From Bordetella parapertussis (lineage in GTDB: Bacteria > Pseudomonadota > Gammaproteobacteria > Burkholderiales > Burkholderiaceae_B): 36,039 nucleotides of DNA. The stretch covers positions 1-36,039 of the forward strand of contig CAMDEF010000043.1 of the NCBI GenBank assembly GCA_945895265.1, given 5' to 3'. The position numbers and the translations under genes were made by a program. Shown here one piece after another: positions 24,529 through 33,321 of this stretch; the stretch's first letter is position 1, and each line of letters begins with the position of its first letter. The notes beneath the pieces are model-generated. The model searched no databases and was not told the origin of the DNA. It saw only the letters and a list, made by a program, of their open reading frames with translations.

Positions 24529-24916
24529 GGTTAAGTTCCTTGAAGGCTTCGCACAGCGATTTCTTTAATTGCCTGGCAGAAATCGACAGTACATCGGAGT
24601 CTGCAGTCGCGTACTCGCTCCATAAAACAGGGATGACTTCTTCAAGCTCTTTAAGAAGCTCATCGCGGGTTTGAGCGAATACGTCGATACCCAAAGTAGG
24701 ATCAATAATGAAAAAAGCATCATTTTTTTCATCAAACGTGGGATGAAAAACCAATGGTAGCTTGCTGAGCAACTTGCCACTAGGTAACGCCACCTCTTGA
24801 ATAAAGATGGGTTCTAGAGATGTCGAACGTGTGTTGATACTCACTTTAGAACCTGAAACGGTGTGTTTGAACGTGATGGGTGTCGGCAGCGCGGTGATCG
24901 AGAAGTCTATCGTCAT
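24518..24916 (-). CDS. HicB-like partner of the HicA-like protein
   Basis: The 132-residue protein ends in a segment (DPTLGIDVFAQTRDELLKEL followed by VIPVLWSEYA) that resembles the partial RNase-H-like fold of HicB, in which a domain-spanning helix follows a strand. Residues 1-60 are beta-rich and not recognised. It precedes the HicA-like gene with an 11-base overlap, so the two are translated together. No DNA-binding helix-turn-helix is evident, unlike many HicB proteins. Confidence 0.5.
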   Translation of the reverse strand: MTIDFSITALPTPITFKHTVSGSKVSINTRSTSLEPIFIQEVALPSGKLLSKLPLVFHPTFDEKNDAFFIIDPTLGIDVFAQTRDELLKELEEVIPVLWSEYATADSDVLSISARQLKKSLCEAFKELNHAA

Positions 24917-25029
24917 TTGCGGATGGGCGCATTAAACATGCGCCAAAAGTGAGTGATTACTGGGCTCGCAATTATCCGCTAAAGTGAAAATCATGTCTTT
25001 AAAAAACGGATCTAAATATCCCACTCAAT

Positions 25030-25896
25030 TCAATACCCAAACAACCTTGCCGGATTGTCGGCAAGAATCAATTTTCGCACGCCCTCATCATTCGTCCAGC
25101 GCGCTAACAAATTGAACAACTCAATCGAACTATTCTCACCAAACGACAGATGTGGATAATCGCTGCCCCAGATGATGCGATCAGGCGCGGTTTTGATCAG
25201 TGCTTGGGCGAGCGCGTCGGCATCAGAAAAGTGAGGCACTTTAGACATGCGATAGGTACCGGTGAACTTGACGTAGGCTTTGCGATCGCCATAGTTCATC
25301 AGCTCGAGCAAGGCTTTAAAGCCGGGCGCCTCAGGGCCGTCTTTGGCAAGATTCATACCCATGTGCGCCATTGAAAACGGTACGGGTAGCGTCTTCATCA
25401 AGGGGATCATTTCTGTCGTGAGCCAACCTGGTAGCAAGAAATCAAGGTGCCAGCCCAGCTCTTTACAACGCGCGGCGATATGCTCGATACGTGGCTGCAT
25501 TTTTTTCGATAAGCCGGGCTCGTAGGGATGAATCGGGCTGTAGTTGATGCGTACCCCACGCACGCCCAGCGCGTCCATCTCAGCCAACATTGAATCAGGT
25601 GCCTCTTCATCAATATCAACGATGCCGCGTGATTGGGTGATGCCAACTTCGCGCATGGCGTCGAGCATGCAACTGTTGTCGCGACCGTAGGCGCTTGGTT
25701 GCACAAACACATAACGCGTGAGGCCAAGGTGTTTGGCTAACTGTAGATATTCAGACAGAGGTGCGAGTGGTGGCGCGTAGCGCAGTTGATCAGAGCCATA
25801 TGGGTATTTGTCTGCCGGGCCGAACACATGAAAGTGTGCGTCGCAGGCGTTAGCAGGGGCAGTAAAGGCAACTTTTTCGTTTAAATCAAAAGACAC
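25030..25896 (-). CDS. Amidohydrolase-family hydrolase (2-pyrone-4,6-dicarboxylate lactonase-like)
   Basis: The 288-residue TIM-barrel protein has CDAHFHVFGP (HxH metal motif) near residue 20, VFVQPSAYGRDN, a SMAHMG segment and GSDYPHLS near the end (Asp of the active site), all as in LigI and related Amidohydro_2 enzymes. GTG 25896 is preceded eight bases upstream by GGAG and is preferred over an in-frame TTG at 25929. It forms a likely operon with the HpcH/HpaI aldolase gene (55 bases upstream), suggesting breakdown of a dicarboxylic or aromatic-derived acid. Confidence 0.82.
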   Translation of the reverse strand: MSFDLNEKVAFTAPANACDAHFHVFGPADKYPYGSDQLRYAPPLAPLSEYLQLAKHLGLTRYVFVQPSAYGRDNSCMLDAMREVGITQSRGIVDIDEEAPDSMLAEMDALGVRGVRINYSPIHPYEPGLSKKMQPRIEHIAARCKELGWHLDFLLPGWLTTEMIPLMKTLPVPFSMAHMGMNLAKDGPEAPGFKALLELMNYGDRKAYVKFTGTYRMSKVPHFSDADALAQALIKTAPDRIIWGSDYPHLSFGENSSIELFNLLARWTNDEGVRKLILADNPARLFGY

Positions 25897-25951
25897 GAGT
25901 GGGGCTCCGAAGTGTAAGGGATCAGGCAATTATGAATTAGGTAGAAATCAA

Positions 25952-26743
25952 TTACTTTTTCATCGCACCGATCAGTTCTCTTAGCGCCGTGGCATCTTTG
26001 TTAGCCGCAGCAGCGAGGTAGGCAGTATCGTTGCCCGCAATTAAAAATTTAGCACCCAGTTCAATCAGCTGCGTTTGCAATTCTGTGTCGCCACGAATGC
26101 CGCCAATACCCATTGCGATGTTATGTTTTTTACAAGCCTTAGCAACCGTCTGATAGGCCTCAAGAAGCTTGGGATGGCGCAGCTGCCCTGGGATGCCCAT
26201 TTCAGTGCAAAGATCATTTGAGCCGATCAACAGCATATCGACGCCGGGTATCGCAGCGATGGCCTCGGCGTTGGCAATACCTTCGGGTGTTTCAAGCATG
26301 ATGATGACCATGGTGTCGGCGTTACCCGACTCGTTGACTTTGGCGAGTGGCATCGCTTTGTAAGCGGTGGCAGGCCCTGCGCCCATGATCGAGCGGTGCC
26401 CAAGCGGTGGGTACTTGGCATACGAGACAATGCTGCGCGCTTGCTCGGGGGTGTTGACGTGCGGCAGAATCACGCCTTGCGCTCCACCATCCAGCACGCG
26501 CGAGATATCTTGTCCAAGATGGCCAGGCACGCGCACCAGTGCGGTGACGCCATAGGCGATGGCGGTGATGCAAATAGCTGAGGTCGTGTCAAAGCCGATT
26601 GGGCTGTGTTCCATATCCACATACAAGCAATCAAACCCGGCCGCCCCTACCAAGGGGCCAATGTCAACCGTGCGCGATTGGCGCAAGCCAATACATAAAG
26701 AGACCTCGCCAGCGGAGAGGCGTGCTTTAAGTTTGTTTTCCAT
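25952..26743 (-). CDS. HpcH/HpaI-family class II aldolase
   Basis: The 263-residue protein matches 2-keto-3-deoxy acid aldolases (HpaI, GarL, RhmA): LCIGLRQSRTVDIG, DCLYVDMEHSP (substrate/metal region), ALVRVPGH, GAQGVILPHVNTPEQA, MLETPEGIANAEAI (metal Glu) and LLIGSNDLCTEMG (metal Asp). These enzymes split 4-hydroxy-2-oxo acids to pyruvate and an aldehyde with Mg or Mn. With the lactonase-like gene downstream and a Bug receptor upstream it probably forms a carboxylic-acid catabolic unit. Confidence 0.9.
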   Translation of the reverse strand: MENKLKARLSAGEVSLCIGLRQSRTVDIGPLVGAAGFDCLYVDMEHSPIGFDTTSAICITAIAYGVTALVRVPGHLGQDISRVLDGGAQGVILPHVNTPEQARSIVSYAKYPPLGHRSIMGAGPATAYKAMPLAKVNESGNADTMVIIMLETPEGIANAEAIAAIPGVDMLLIGSNDLCTEMGIPGQLRHPKLLEAYQTVAKACKKHNIAMGIGGIRGDTELQTQLIELGAKFLIAGNDTAYLAAAANKDATALRELIGAMKK

Positions 26744-26967
26744 CTGAAGTGACCTTTAGGCGAATGTAGATTAACGCGTGCAATAAATTTTGGGAGTCAG
26801 TATCTGCTAAAAAGCGGACGTTCATTTCTAGGATAACCAATCGCAATTTGCAGACAATGCATTCAGCGAAGTCATCTGTGATGTTGTCAGGAGGAGGATA
26901 GCGCTATTCGAACGTCGTATTCGTCGCGTGTTGTTGCGAGTCGAAAATGATTGTCGTTGAACTGTCG

Positions 26968-27996
26968 CTATTCGGGCTTGATCTTCGCGCGCGTAATCAC
27001 TTCAGACCACAGCGTCGTCTCACTTTGTACCATCTTGGTGAACGTGGCGGGCGAGGTTGAGATGGCCCGTACACCAGTCGCCGCAAACACCTCAACAACT
27101 TTTGGCGTGGCCACAGCTTTGACGATCTCTTTTTGCATGCGGTCAATGATTGCAGGTGGGGTGCCGGCAGGTGCCATCATGCCAAACCAATACATCATCT
27201 TGTAGCTTGAAAAGCCTGCCTCAGAAAACGTGGGTACGTTCGGCATGTTGGGATGGCGTTTTTCGCTGCTGACGGCTAAGCCAAGCAGACGATTATCCTT
27301 AATGTAGGCGCTTGCGGTGCCGACGCTACTGATGGCAATGTCGACCCGATCAGCAGCCACTTCCATCAAGGCCGGGGCAATGCCTTTGAAGGGCACGTGC
27401 ACAAGTTGTAGCTTGTTTTGTAATAAAAAGGCTTCCATCGCCAATTGGGCTGACGAGCCTTGTCCGCCTGACCCAAAGGTTAAGCCGCCAGGGGTGCTGC
27501 GTGCCAGCTCAACGACCTCTTTTAATGTTTTCGCAGCCAAACCCGGGCGACCCACTAAAACCGCGGGGGCGTCGGCAAGTAACGACACCTGCACCAGGTC
27601 TTTAGGCGAATAGGGCAGTTTTTCATATAGTGCCGACGACACTGCAAACGAGTTGTCGGTGACTAAAAAGGTGTAGCCATCAGGGGCTGCTTTAGCAACT
27701 AGGTCAGTGCCAAGGGTGCTGCCTGCGCCACCTTTTGTTTCAACAATAATGGGCTGCCCGAGCTTGGTTGAAAGTTCGGCCCCGACGGTACGCGCGGCAA
27801 TGTCTGTAAACGATCCCGCGCCAAAGGGCACGACAATACGAATCGGCTTGGTTGGCCACGCAGGGGTAGCCGGGCTCGAGGCGACCGTTGTGTTTGCGAG
27901 GCCGGCGGGGGAGGTTTGTTGGGCGACGGCGAGCAGGGGCGCAAGCAAGAGTGCGCCAACGGTCAGCAGTGCTTTGCCAGAAAAAGTGTGAATCAT
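26968..27996 (-). CDS. Bug-family (TctC) tripartite tricarboxylate transporter substrate-binding protein
   Basis: The 342-residue protein has a Sec signal peptide (GKALLTVGALLLAPLLAVAQQ), then WPTKPIRIVVPFGAGSFTDI and ETKGGAGSTLGTDLVAKAAPDGYT, the diagnostic Bug motifs, and a C-terminal PTFSEAGF segment. Bug proteins bind carboxylates, nicotinate or amino acids in the periplasm and are hugely expanded in Burkholderiales. The tctA and tctB permease genes are not beside it, which is normal for Bug receptors. It likely delivers the substrate for the two catabolic genes downstream. The 224 bases between it and the aldolase gene hold no gene. Confidence 0.95.
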   Translation of the reverse strand: MIHTFSGKALLTVGALLLAPLLAVAQQTSPAGLANTTVASSPATPAWPTKPIRIVVPFGAGSFTDIAARTVGAELSTKLGQPIIVETKGGAGSTLGTDLVAKAAPDGYTFLVTDNSFAVSSALYEKLPYSPKDLVQVSLLADAPAVLVGRPGLAAKTLKEVVELARSTPGGLTFGSGGQGSSAQLAMEAFLLQNKLQLVHVPFKGIAPALMEVAADRVDIAISSVGTASAYIKDNRLLGLAVSSEKRHPNMPNVPTFSEAGFSSYKMMYWFGMMAPAGTPPAIIDRMQKEIVKAVATPKVVEVFAATGVRAISTSPATFTKMVQSETTLWSEVITRAKIKPE

Positions 27997-28070
27997 GGGG
28001 TTATCCCGTGTTTTTTTGTAGTTCTGATACTCTGCGATTTTGTGCGTTTGGTGCAGCTTTGTCTATTCAT

Positions 28071-29705
28071 GTGAACCCTAATAAGACGGTTGTTTTGGTC
28101 GTGGGCCTGGTGCTTTTGGGTGTTTGTCTTCGCCTGTATGGCCTTGAGCACAAAATCGTTTGGCATGACGAGGTGGCAACCCGAGTACTAGCGGCGGGCG
28201 CAACGATGGCAGCGCAAATGCAGGGCTTATACAACGGCCAGGTCGTAGCGGTGAGCCAAGTGCTGCAGTACCAACAAGTGCAGCACGCGACGTCGGTGCT
28301 CACGCTAATCGGGGATCTGGCACGCCATGATCCGCAGCATCCCCCTCTTTACTACCTGCTGGCCAAAGTCTGGGTCGACCTTTGGGGTGACTCGGTGTAT
28401 GTCTTACGCACACTCTCGGTACTGTTCAGCGCACTGAGCTTACTGGCGACGTACTGGCTGCTGCGTGAACTGGCAGCAAGTCGTCGGGCGGCGGCGCTGG
28501 CGCTGTTGTTGATGTGTGTATCGCCTCTGTTCATTTTGTATGGCCAAGAGGCGCGCGAATATGCCTTCTGGTCGCTTGCCTTATTGTTATCTAGCGCGGC
28601 GCTGTTACGTGCCATGCGTTTAAGTGCAGAGTCTGTGTCGACAGCGCGGCGCGCCTGGCTGCTCTACGGGTGTTGCCTGTTGGTGGCTGTCTATACGTCA
28701 CTATCAACCGTGGCTTTAATACTGGTTCAGGTTTTATATGTCGCCTTCGTGACGCGTTTGCAATGGACGCGTGCCTTGTACGGCTTTATCGTGAGCCTGA
28801 GCACCGTTGGCTTACTGTTCTTACCCTGGGCGTTGAACTTGCTGCGAAACTTTGACGCCTTTAGTGCCTCGATGGCCTGGTCGTCGGTGATTGTGATCCC
28901 TCGCACCGCCGTACTTAGAATCTTATCGTTGAACGTCACACGCAATGTCTTTGATTTTTGGCCAGACGTGATGCAAGACCAGTGGTTGCCCATTGCGGCC
29001 TCTGTGGCTTGCACCACTGCCGTCGTCTGCGCGGCGGTGTGGGTATTGAGAAATACCCGGCGCGAGACGCGACTCTATCTTTTGTTGTTGCTCGTGCTGC
29101 CAACTGCAATGTTATTGGTGCCCGATTTATTGTTTGGAGGGATTCGCTCATCAAACGCGCGCTATTTGATGCCTGTGTGGTTGGGCGTGATTGCGGTGTT
29201 GGCGCTTGCGCTGGACCGGGCGTTCTCGCACGTGAGTGTGGTTTCGGTATCTGAGCGCTTGCGCGGCCGTAACCGCGTGTGCAGCCGTCACGGCGTACTA
29301 AAAGTTTTGGTTTGGTTGAGCGTATTGTGTCTGGTCGTGTTGGCGCTGGCCACCAATATCAGGCATGCACGGCAGCAAGCCCCATGGACCAAATCGCTGA
29401 GTATCAGCTTGCCTGAGGTGGCTCAGATCATCAATCAATCGGCAAGCCCCTTGATTGTGGGCAACCAAGAACGACATCATCCCGGCAATCTGTTTGCCTT
29501 GGCAAATATATTAAAGCCCGAGGCTAAGTTGCAGCTCGTACCGATTGCACAGGAGTCGACTTGGAGGCTGCCGGAGCACCACGGCGCTGTGTACTTATAT
29601 AGCCCGACTGATCAGTTTCGCCACGCACTAGAAAAAAATAATCAGGTGAAGACAATACTTGTCTTCGAGGATTTATTTTTGCAATTGTGGAAAGTTGAAG
29701 ATTAA
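28071..29705 (+). CDS. GT-C membrane glycosyltransferase (ArnT/PMT, GT39/GT83-like)
   Basis: The 544-residue protein starts with a membrane helix (VVLVVGLVLLGVCLRLYGL) and has WHDEVATR in the first periplasmic loop, where family members keep the catalytic acidic residues, then HDPQHPPLYYLLAKVW, the HPPLYY motif typical of the family. About ten more hydrophobic segments follow, then a short C-terminal domain. GTG 28071 is chosen because the frame extends upstream to 27888 only through DNA antisense to the Bug signal peptide. It should transfer a sugar from a polyprenyl-phosphate donor on the periplasmic side. It converges on the GT2-GH16 gene, with a 39-bp duplication between the two ends. Confidence 0.82.
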   Translation: MNPNKTVVLVVGLVLLGVCLRLYGLEHKIVWHDEVATRVLAAGATMAAQMQGLYNGQVVAVSQVLQYQQVQHATSVLTLIGDLARHDPQHPPLYYLLAKVWVDLWGDSVYVLRTLSVLFSALSLLATYWLLRELAASRRAAALALLLMCVSPLFILYGQEAREYAFWSLALLLSSAALLRAMRLSAESVSTARRAWLLYGCCLLVAVYTSLSTVALILVQVLYVAFVTRLQWTRALYGFIVSLSTVGLLFLPWALNLLRNFDAFSASMAWSSVIVIPRTAVLRILSLNVTRNVFDFWPDVMQDQWLPIAASVACTTAVVCAAVWVLRNTRRETRLYLLLLLVLPTAMLLVPDLLFGGIRSSNARYLMPVWLGVIAVLALALDRAFSHVSVVSVSERLRGRNRVCSRHGVLKVLVWLSVLCLVVLALATNIRHARQQAPWTKSLSISLPEVAQIINQSASPLIVGNQERHHPGNLFALANILKPEAKLQLVPIAQESTWRLPEHHGAVYLYSPTDQFRHALEKNNQVKTILVFEDLFLQLWKVED

Positions 29706-29758
29706 TTATCTCTGCAACTGCAATTGTGGAAAGTTGAAGATTGATTACCTCCGTAACC
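29681..29758. repeat. Tandem duplication 2 x 39 bp at a convergent gene junction
   Basis: Copies at 29681-29719 and 29720-29758 match at 34 of 39 positions, and all differences are transitions. Copy 1 holds the plus-gene stop (TAA 29703-29705). Copy 2 holds the minus-gene stop (29745-29747) and an equivalent plus-strand TGA (29742-29744). Each copy thus has back-to-back stops for both strands. Confidence 0.9.
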
Positions 29759-32339
29759 AAGGTGCAGACTGTCGCCAGTCAGCCTCGCTACCCCACCATT
29801 TCAAAGAACCAAAAAAATCCATCAGACGCTTTTGTGGCGGGGGTACCCATTGTGAAATCGTTACAGACTTTAATTCAGAGCCCATCGAGTCGCGGGTAGG
29901 AGAGAATTTTCCGGCAAGCTCTTCACTGCAGATCGGCCAGGTGTTGACGTGAAAGCGCATTGGTAATTTTGGAATTGGGGTAGGGGCGCCGGCTTTGCGC
30001 ACGTGAATCAGTTTGTCATCGACAAACCAGCGAATTTCATCGGGCTCCCATTCGATCGCGTAACGATGAAACTCGAGTGAAGCATCAAAGCCAAGGTCAA
30101 TCACAACAGGGGTGCCACGTAAACCGTAGTTATATGTATCGCCAGGTTGCCCTGGATTATAAAAAACGTTGAGCAAGATCTTAGTGGTGTCGTTGCCTAA
30201 AAATTCGGCATCGATCTCTTGCCAGGGATCAAAGCGGTATAGAAAAAAACTTGACACCACGCCGGGCTCTTTAGTGGGCTTGAAGACAGTTTCGAAACGA
30301 CCAAACTTAAAGTGAGCCTCTGGGGTGTCTTTGGTGGTGAGGTCGGCGGCGGTGTAAGCACGGTCTTGTGCGGCCTGGCGTTCGATGTTGAGCTTGACCC
30401 CGCCCTCGGGCATTTGCACGATATTGTTCGGAGAAAACACGGCCTGATTACAAAAGAACGTGGTATCCATCCGATCCCAGTAGGTTGAGTCGATGGTTTT
30501 GAAGGCATCGGTGCGTAGCGCTTTGAAGTTGCCTGAGCGACTACCTGTCATAGGGGCAGCGCTCGGTGTCTGCGTGCAATAGCTCGAGTCTTTTTTGAAA
30601 GGGACGATCCAAGGGTCGGTATCAAACTGTTGTGCCGCGCAGGCGACTGGTGCCGCGGGGAGCGAACTGCTTGGTCGATACAGCACGCCAACAGCAAAAA
30701 TCACTAAACCGAAAAAGAGTGCGGGCCGAAGCATGGTGGGAATCCCAGAAAAAAAGGTCGTAGCGGAGAGAGCCACGCCAGCGAGTGTTGCGGTGCGTAA
30801 AGTGGTTGCAGTGGGGGTGTGAATCGTGGTGGTGAGACTCTCAGCGGGGGGTGCTGCGTGATGGTGCGCACGAGACACAGCACGCCAGCGATTTTGCCCT
30901 GTCAGGCAATCTAACAGGCCAAGCAAGATGCCTGCGATATCTAGGTAGAAAGCCACCGGGTAGGTGACCACGCTTTTAATCACGGTGCGTGGAGTCGCCT
31001 GGCTAAAGCCCACTAAGCCCGCTAATAAAACAATGATGGGCGCGCACAGACCAATAAGCCCGATGACTTGCACCGCGCCATGAATAGGTAAAGCTGCGCG
31101 AGACAGGTCGCCAACAAGGGCGGCATGCAGGACGTTCATGAGTACGATCAACGCCGGCGCAAACCAAGCCCAAAGCAGCAACACTTCAAGCATACGCGTT
31201 GCAGCTTGCCTTGTGCGTTGAGTACTGGCGATGCCTAGCGCCACGATCAAACTTGCGCTTAAGGCTGTGGCTTGTGAAAGCCACGACAACTCGTTGAAAA
31301 AATACACGCCAATCAGTGCATGCAAAATAAACACCCCAAGCACGATTAAATAATGGGTGCCGTGAAATAGAAACTGAAGTCGATCTTTCGCACGAACGGG
31401 TGCGTCAGGTAGCAGTGACAGGTGTTTAAAAAAAGCGGTTGTGTGGCCGCTGGCCCAGCGTCTGCGCCGTGCTAAAAAACTGTACAAATCGGGTGAGGTT
31501 TCTTCGCGCGACCCACTGTCGCGATTGGCCACAACCTTGAGCCCGCGCATGAACAGGCTATAGCTCAAATCAATATCTTCAGTGATGCAATGGGTGAGGG
31601 GCGACGACTTTAAGAGCGCGGTGCGCATGACTGCCGTGGTACCAGTAAAAAAGACAGTCAGACCGAGCCGCGTAAATGCTGAGTTAAAGAGTTCGCAACC
31701 GACGTGTTGATGCAACGAATCCCAAAAGCTGAAAAAGCCCTTTGCCTGTAAAGGCTGTCGACGACCTTGAACAATCGCTGCAGGTTGCTCGTTTAACAAA
31801 ATGATAGAAGTACGCAGCCAATCGGCTTGCGCTTGATGGTCACAATCCAGGATCGCCACATAGGGCGTATCAAGTTGCGTAACAAGCCAGTTGATTTTTT
31901 CGCTTTTGGGGTCGACGCCTGCCAGCGCTAAATATAGGGTTTTATTGCCGCGTGTGCTGAGTGTGTAAATAGGCGTAGTGCCGACGAGTGTGCCTGTTGT
32001 GAGGATCGCGTCGAGTTGCGCGACGACAGAGCGTTCTTGTCGTTGTATAAACAGTTGCCGTAAGAAGGGGATTGAGGTGTCGTGACTGTCGTTGACGAGC
32101 AGATAGATATCGACCGGGCCCGCGTGATCTTGCGCGAGCAGCGACTCAAGCGCGGCGATGGCAAGTGCGCCCTCGTTGCGCGCGGGCACCAGTACCGAGA
32201 TCGGCTCTTGCCCGCCCAACGCGAAGTCACGCGGGCTGACACGACGTGTCAAAAAAACAAGGCCACAAAAATAATGCCCGAGCGCATAGGCTGCGAGCAA
32301 TAGGTCGAAGACGGTGCAAAAGGCTAAAAGAATGGTCAC
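29745..32339 (-). CDS. Fusion: GT2 beta-glycan synthase-like + GH16 glycanase
   Basis: The 864-residue protein begins with a membrane helix, then a cytosolic GT2 domain (46-310): PARNEG, ILDCDHQA (D165, D167), TEDIDLSYSLF (catalytic-base region) and LARRRRWASG in the place of QxxRW. About six membrane helices follow (325-480), then a helix at 538-555 and a periplasmic domain (570-864) with the GH16 active site QEIDAEFLG (E708, D710, E712), as in licheninase, XTH and Crh enzymes. The combination suggests a processive beta-glucan-type synthase whose product is trimmed or transferred by its own GH16 domain. The polymer is unknown. No c-di-GMP PilZ domain is seen. The 246 bases upstream (32340-32585) hold no gene. 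Confidence 0.85.
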   Translation of the reverse strand: MTILLAFCTVFDLLLAAYALGHYFCGLVFLTRRVSPRDFALGGQEPISVLVPARNEGALAIAALESLLAQDHAGPVDIYLLVNDSHDTSIPFLRQLFIQRQERSVVAQLDAILTTGTLVGTTPIYTLSTRGNKTLYLALAGVDPKSEKINWLVTQLDTPYVAILDCDHQAQADWLRTSIILLNEQPAAIVQGRRQPLQAKGFFSFWDSLHQHVGCELFNSAFTRLGLTVFFTGTTAVMRTALLKSSPLTHCITEDIDLSYSLFMRGLKVVANRDSGSREETSPDLYSFLARRRRWASGHTTAFFKHLSLLPDAPVRAKDRLQFLFHGTHYLIVLGVFILHALIGVYFFNELSWLSQATALSASLIVALGIASTQRTRQAATRMLEVLLLWAWFAPALIVLMNVLHAALVGDLSRAALPIHGAVQVIGLIGLCAPIIVLLAGLVGFSQATPRTVIKSVVTYPVAFYLDIAGILLGLLDCLTGQNRWRAVSRAHHHAAPPAESLTTTIHTPTATTLRTATLAGVALSATTFFSGIPTMLRPALFFGLVIFAVGVLYRPSSSLPAAPVACAAQQFDTDPWIVPFKKDSSYCTQTPSAAPMTGSRSGNFKALRTDAFKTIDSTYWDRMDTTFFCNQAVFSPNNIVQMPEGGVKLNIERQAAQDRAYTAADLTTKDTPEAHFKFGRFETVFKPTKEPGVVSSFFLYRFDPWQEIDAEFLGNDTTKILLNVFYNPGQPGDTYNYGLRGTPVVIDLGFDASLEFHRYAIEWEPDEIRWFVDDKLIHVRKAGAPTPIPKLPMRFHVNTWPICSEELAGKFSPTRDSMGSELKSVTISQWVPPPQKRLMDFFGSLKWWGSEADWRQSAPWLRR

Positions 32340-32585
32340 GCGGGCAAGGTCTGATACGACGCTCGAGCAAGCGTCAACAGCAAGCGTTATACAACATTCC
32401 TTGCCAAAATAACGACTAACTCCTCAGGGAGGTCAGGATACCTGTTTGCCCAAGCGCCTAAAGCGTCTTGTGCGCCTGCTGACTGGGTCTGTCAAGTTAG
32501 GCCTCAATCAGCTGCCCCCAGATGACGAGGTTGGTTGTCGAACTCGCCCTGAGGGATGTGAGACTAGCGTTCGTCTTGGAAAGCC

Positions 32586-33164
32586 TTATTTGTTTAAAGG
32601 TTGCAGCGGGATGGGGGTGCCATCTGGCAACGGAATCTTTGCGGTGTTCAAGAACATTGCCACCATGCTGTAGTAGCCCGTCAGCGCCAGGGCATCTAAC
32701 ACGCCCGCGCGACCAAAAAACTTGGCGGCTTGCTCATAGATGGCATCGCTTGGCTCACCATTAGCAAGCGACTCTTTAGCCAGCAAATGTAAGGTGTTTT
32801 GCTCGGCGGTCATATTGGGCGGCGTTTGGCCGAGCGCCAGTGCCTTGATGATGCCATCGGCTAAATCGGTCGTGCTGCGGGCGATACGTTCGTGCGCAAA
32901 CCATTCGTACTGGCAGTTCCAGTGACGGGCGACGGTCAGCACAATCAGTTCGATGTGAGCCAGGCTTAACGTGTTGCCATAGCGCAGGTGTTCGCCTAAC
33001 TGCTGCACGCGATCGGCTAACTCAGGGTTATGAATCAAGGCTAAAAAAGGGCCGCGAATGCCGCCGCGTGGTCCGCCAGCAATGGCTGCGGCCACCTCTT
33101 TCTGGCGTGCGCTCATTTCTTCGGGGGTCAAAATTGGAAAGCGAACAGGTTGAGCTTGGCTCAT
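32586..33164 (-). CDS. Carboxymuconolactone decarboxylase (AhpD-like) family protein
   Basis: The 192-residue helical protein has the CMD core: PFLALIHNPELADRVQQLGE, LSLAHIELIVLTVARHWNCQYEWFAHE and a C-terminal helix ending VAMFLN. The CxxC of AhpD is reduced here to a single Cys in HWNCQYEW, so a peroxidase-type redox role is unlikely. It is closer to the 4-carboxymuconolactone decarboxylase-like proteins with a WxxHE motif. ATG 33164 has GGAG six bases upstream; the longer frame to 33227 is not needed. It is divergent from the flavin oxidoreductase gene, with 157 bases between. Confidence 0.82.
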   Translation of the reverse strand: MSQAQPVRFPILTPEEMSARQKEVAAAIAGGPRGGIRGPFLALIHNPELADRVQQLGEHLRYGNTLSLAHIELIVLTVARHWNCQYEWFAHERIARSTTDLADGIIKALALGQTPPNMTAEQNTLHLLAKESLANGEPSDAIYEQAAKFFGRAGVLDALALTGYYSMVAMFLNTAKIPLPDGTPIPLQPLNK

Positions 33165-33321
33165 GGTGGTCTCCAGAATAAAGTTGTAGTTTGGCACCAA
33201 CGTAATGCTGGGCAGGCTTTGTGTCAAGCGATCAAGAGGTTATGGCTGAAATTAGAGCCGCATTAGATTACAGTAACGAAAGCGATAAAAAACAACAAGA
33301 CTTTGCATTACTGAGACAGCC

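Noticed and set aside
27888..28070. Upstream extension of the GT-C gene by 61 codons
   Set aside because: The extension is antisense to the Bug signal peptide and is Arg/Cys-rich; the membrane helix begins just after GTG 28071.
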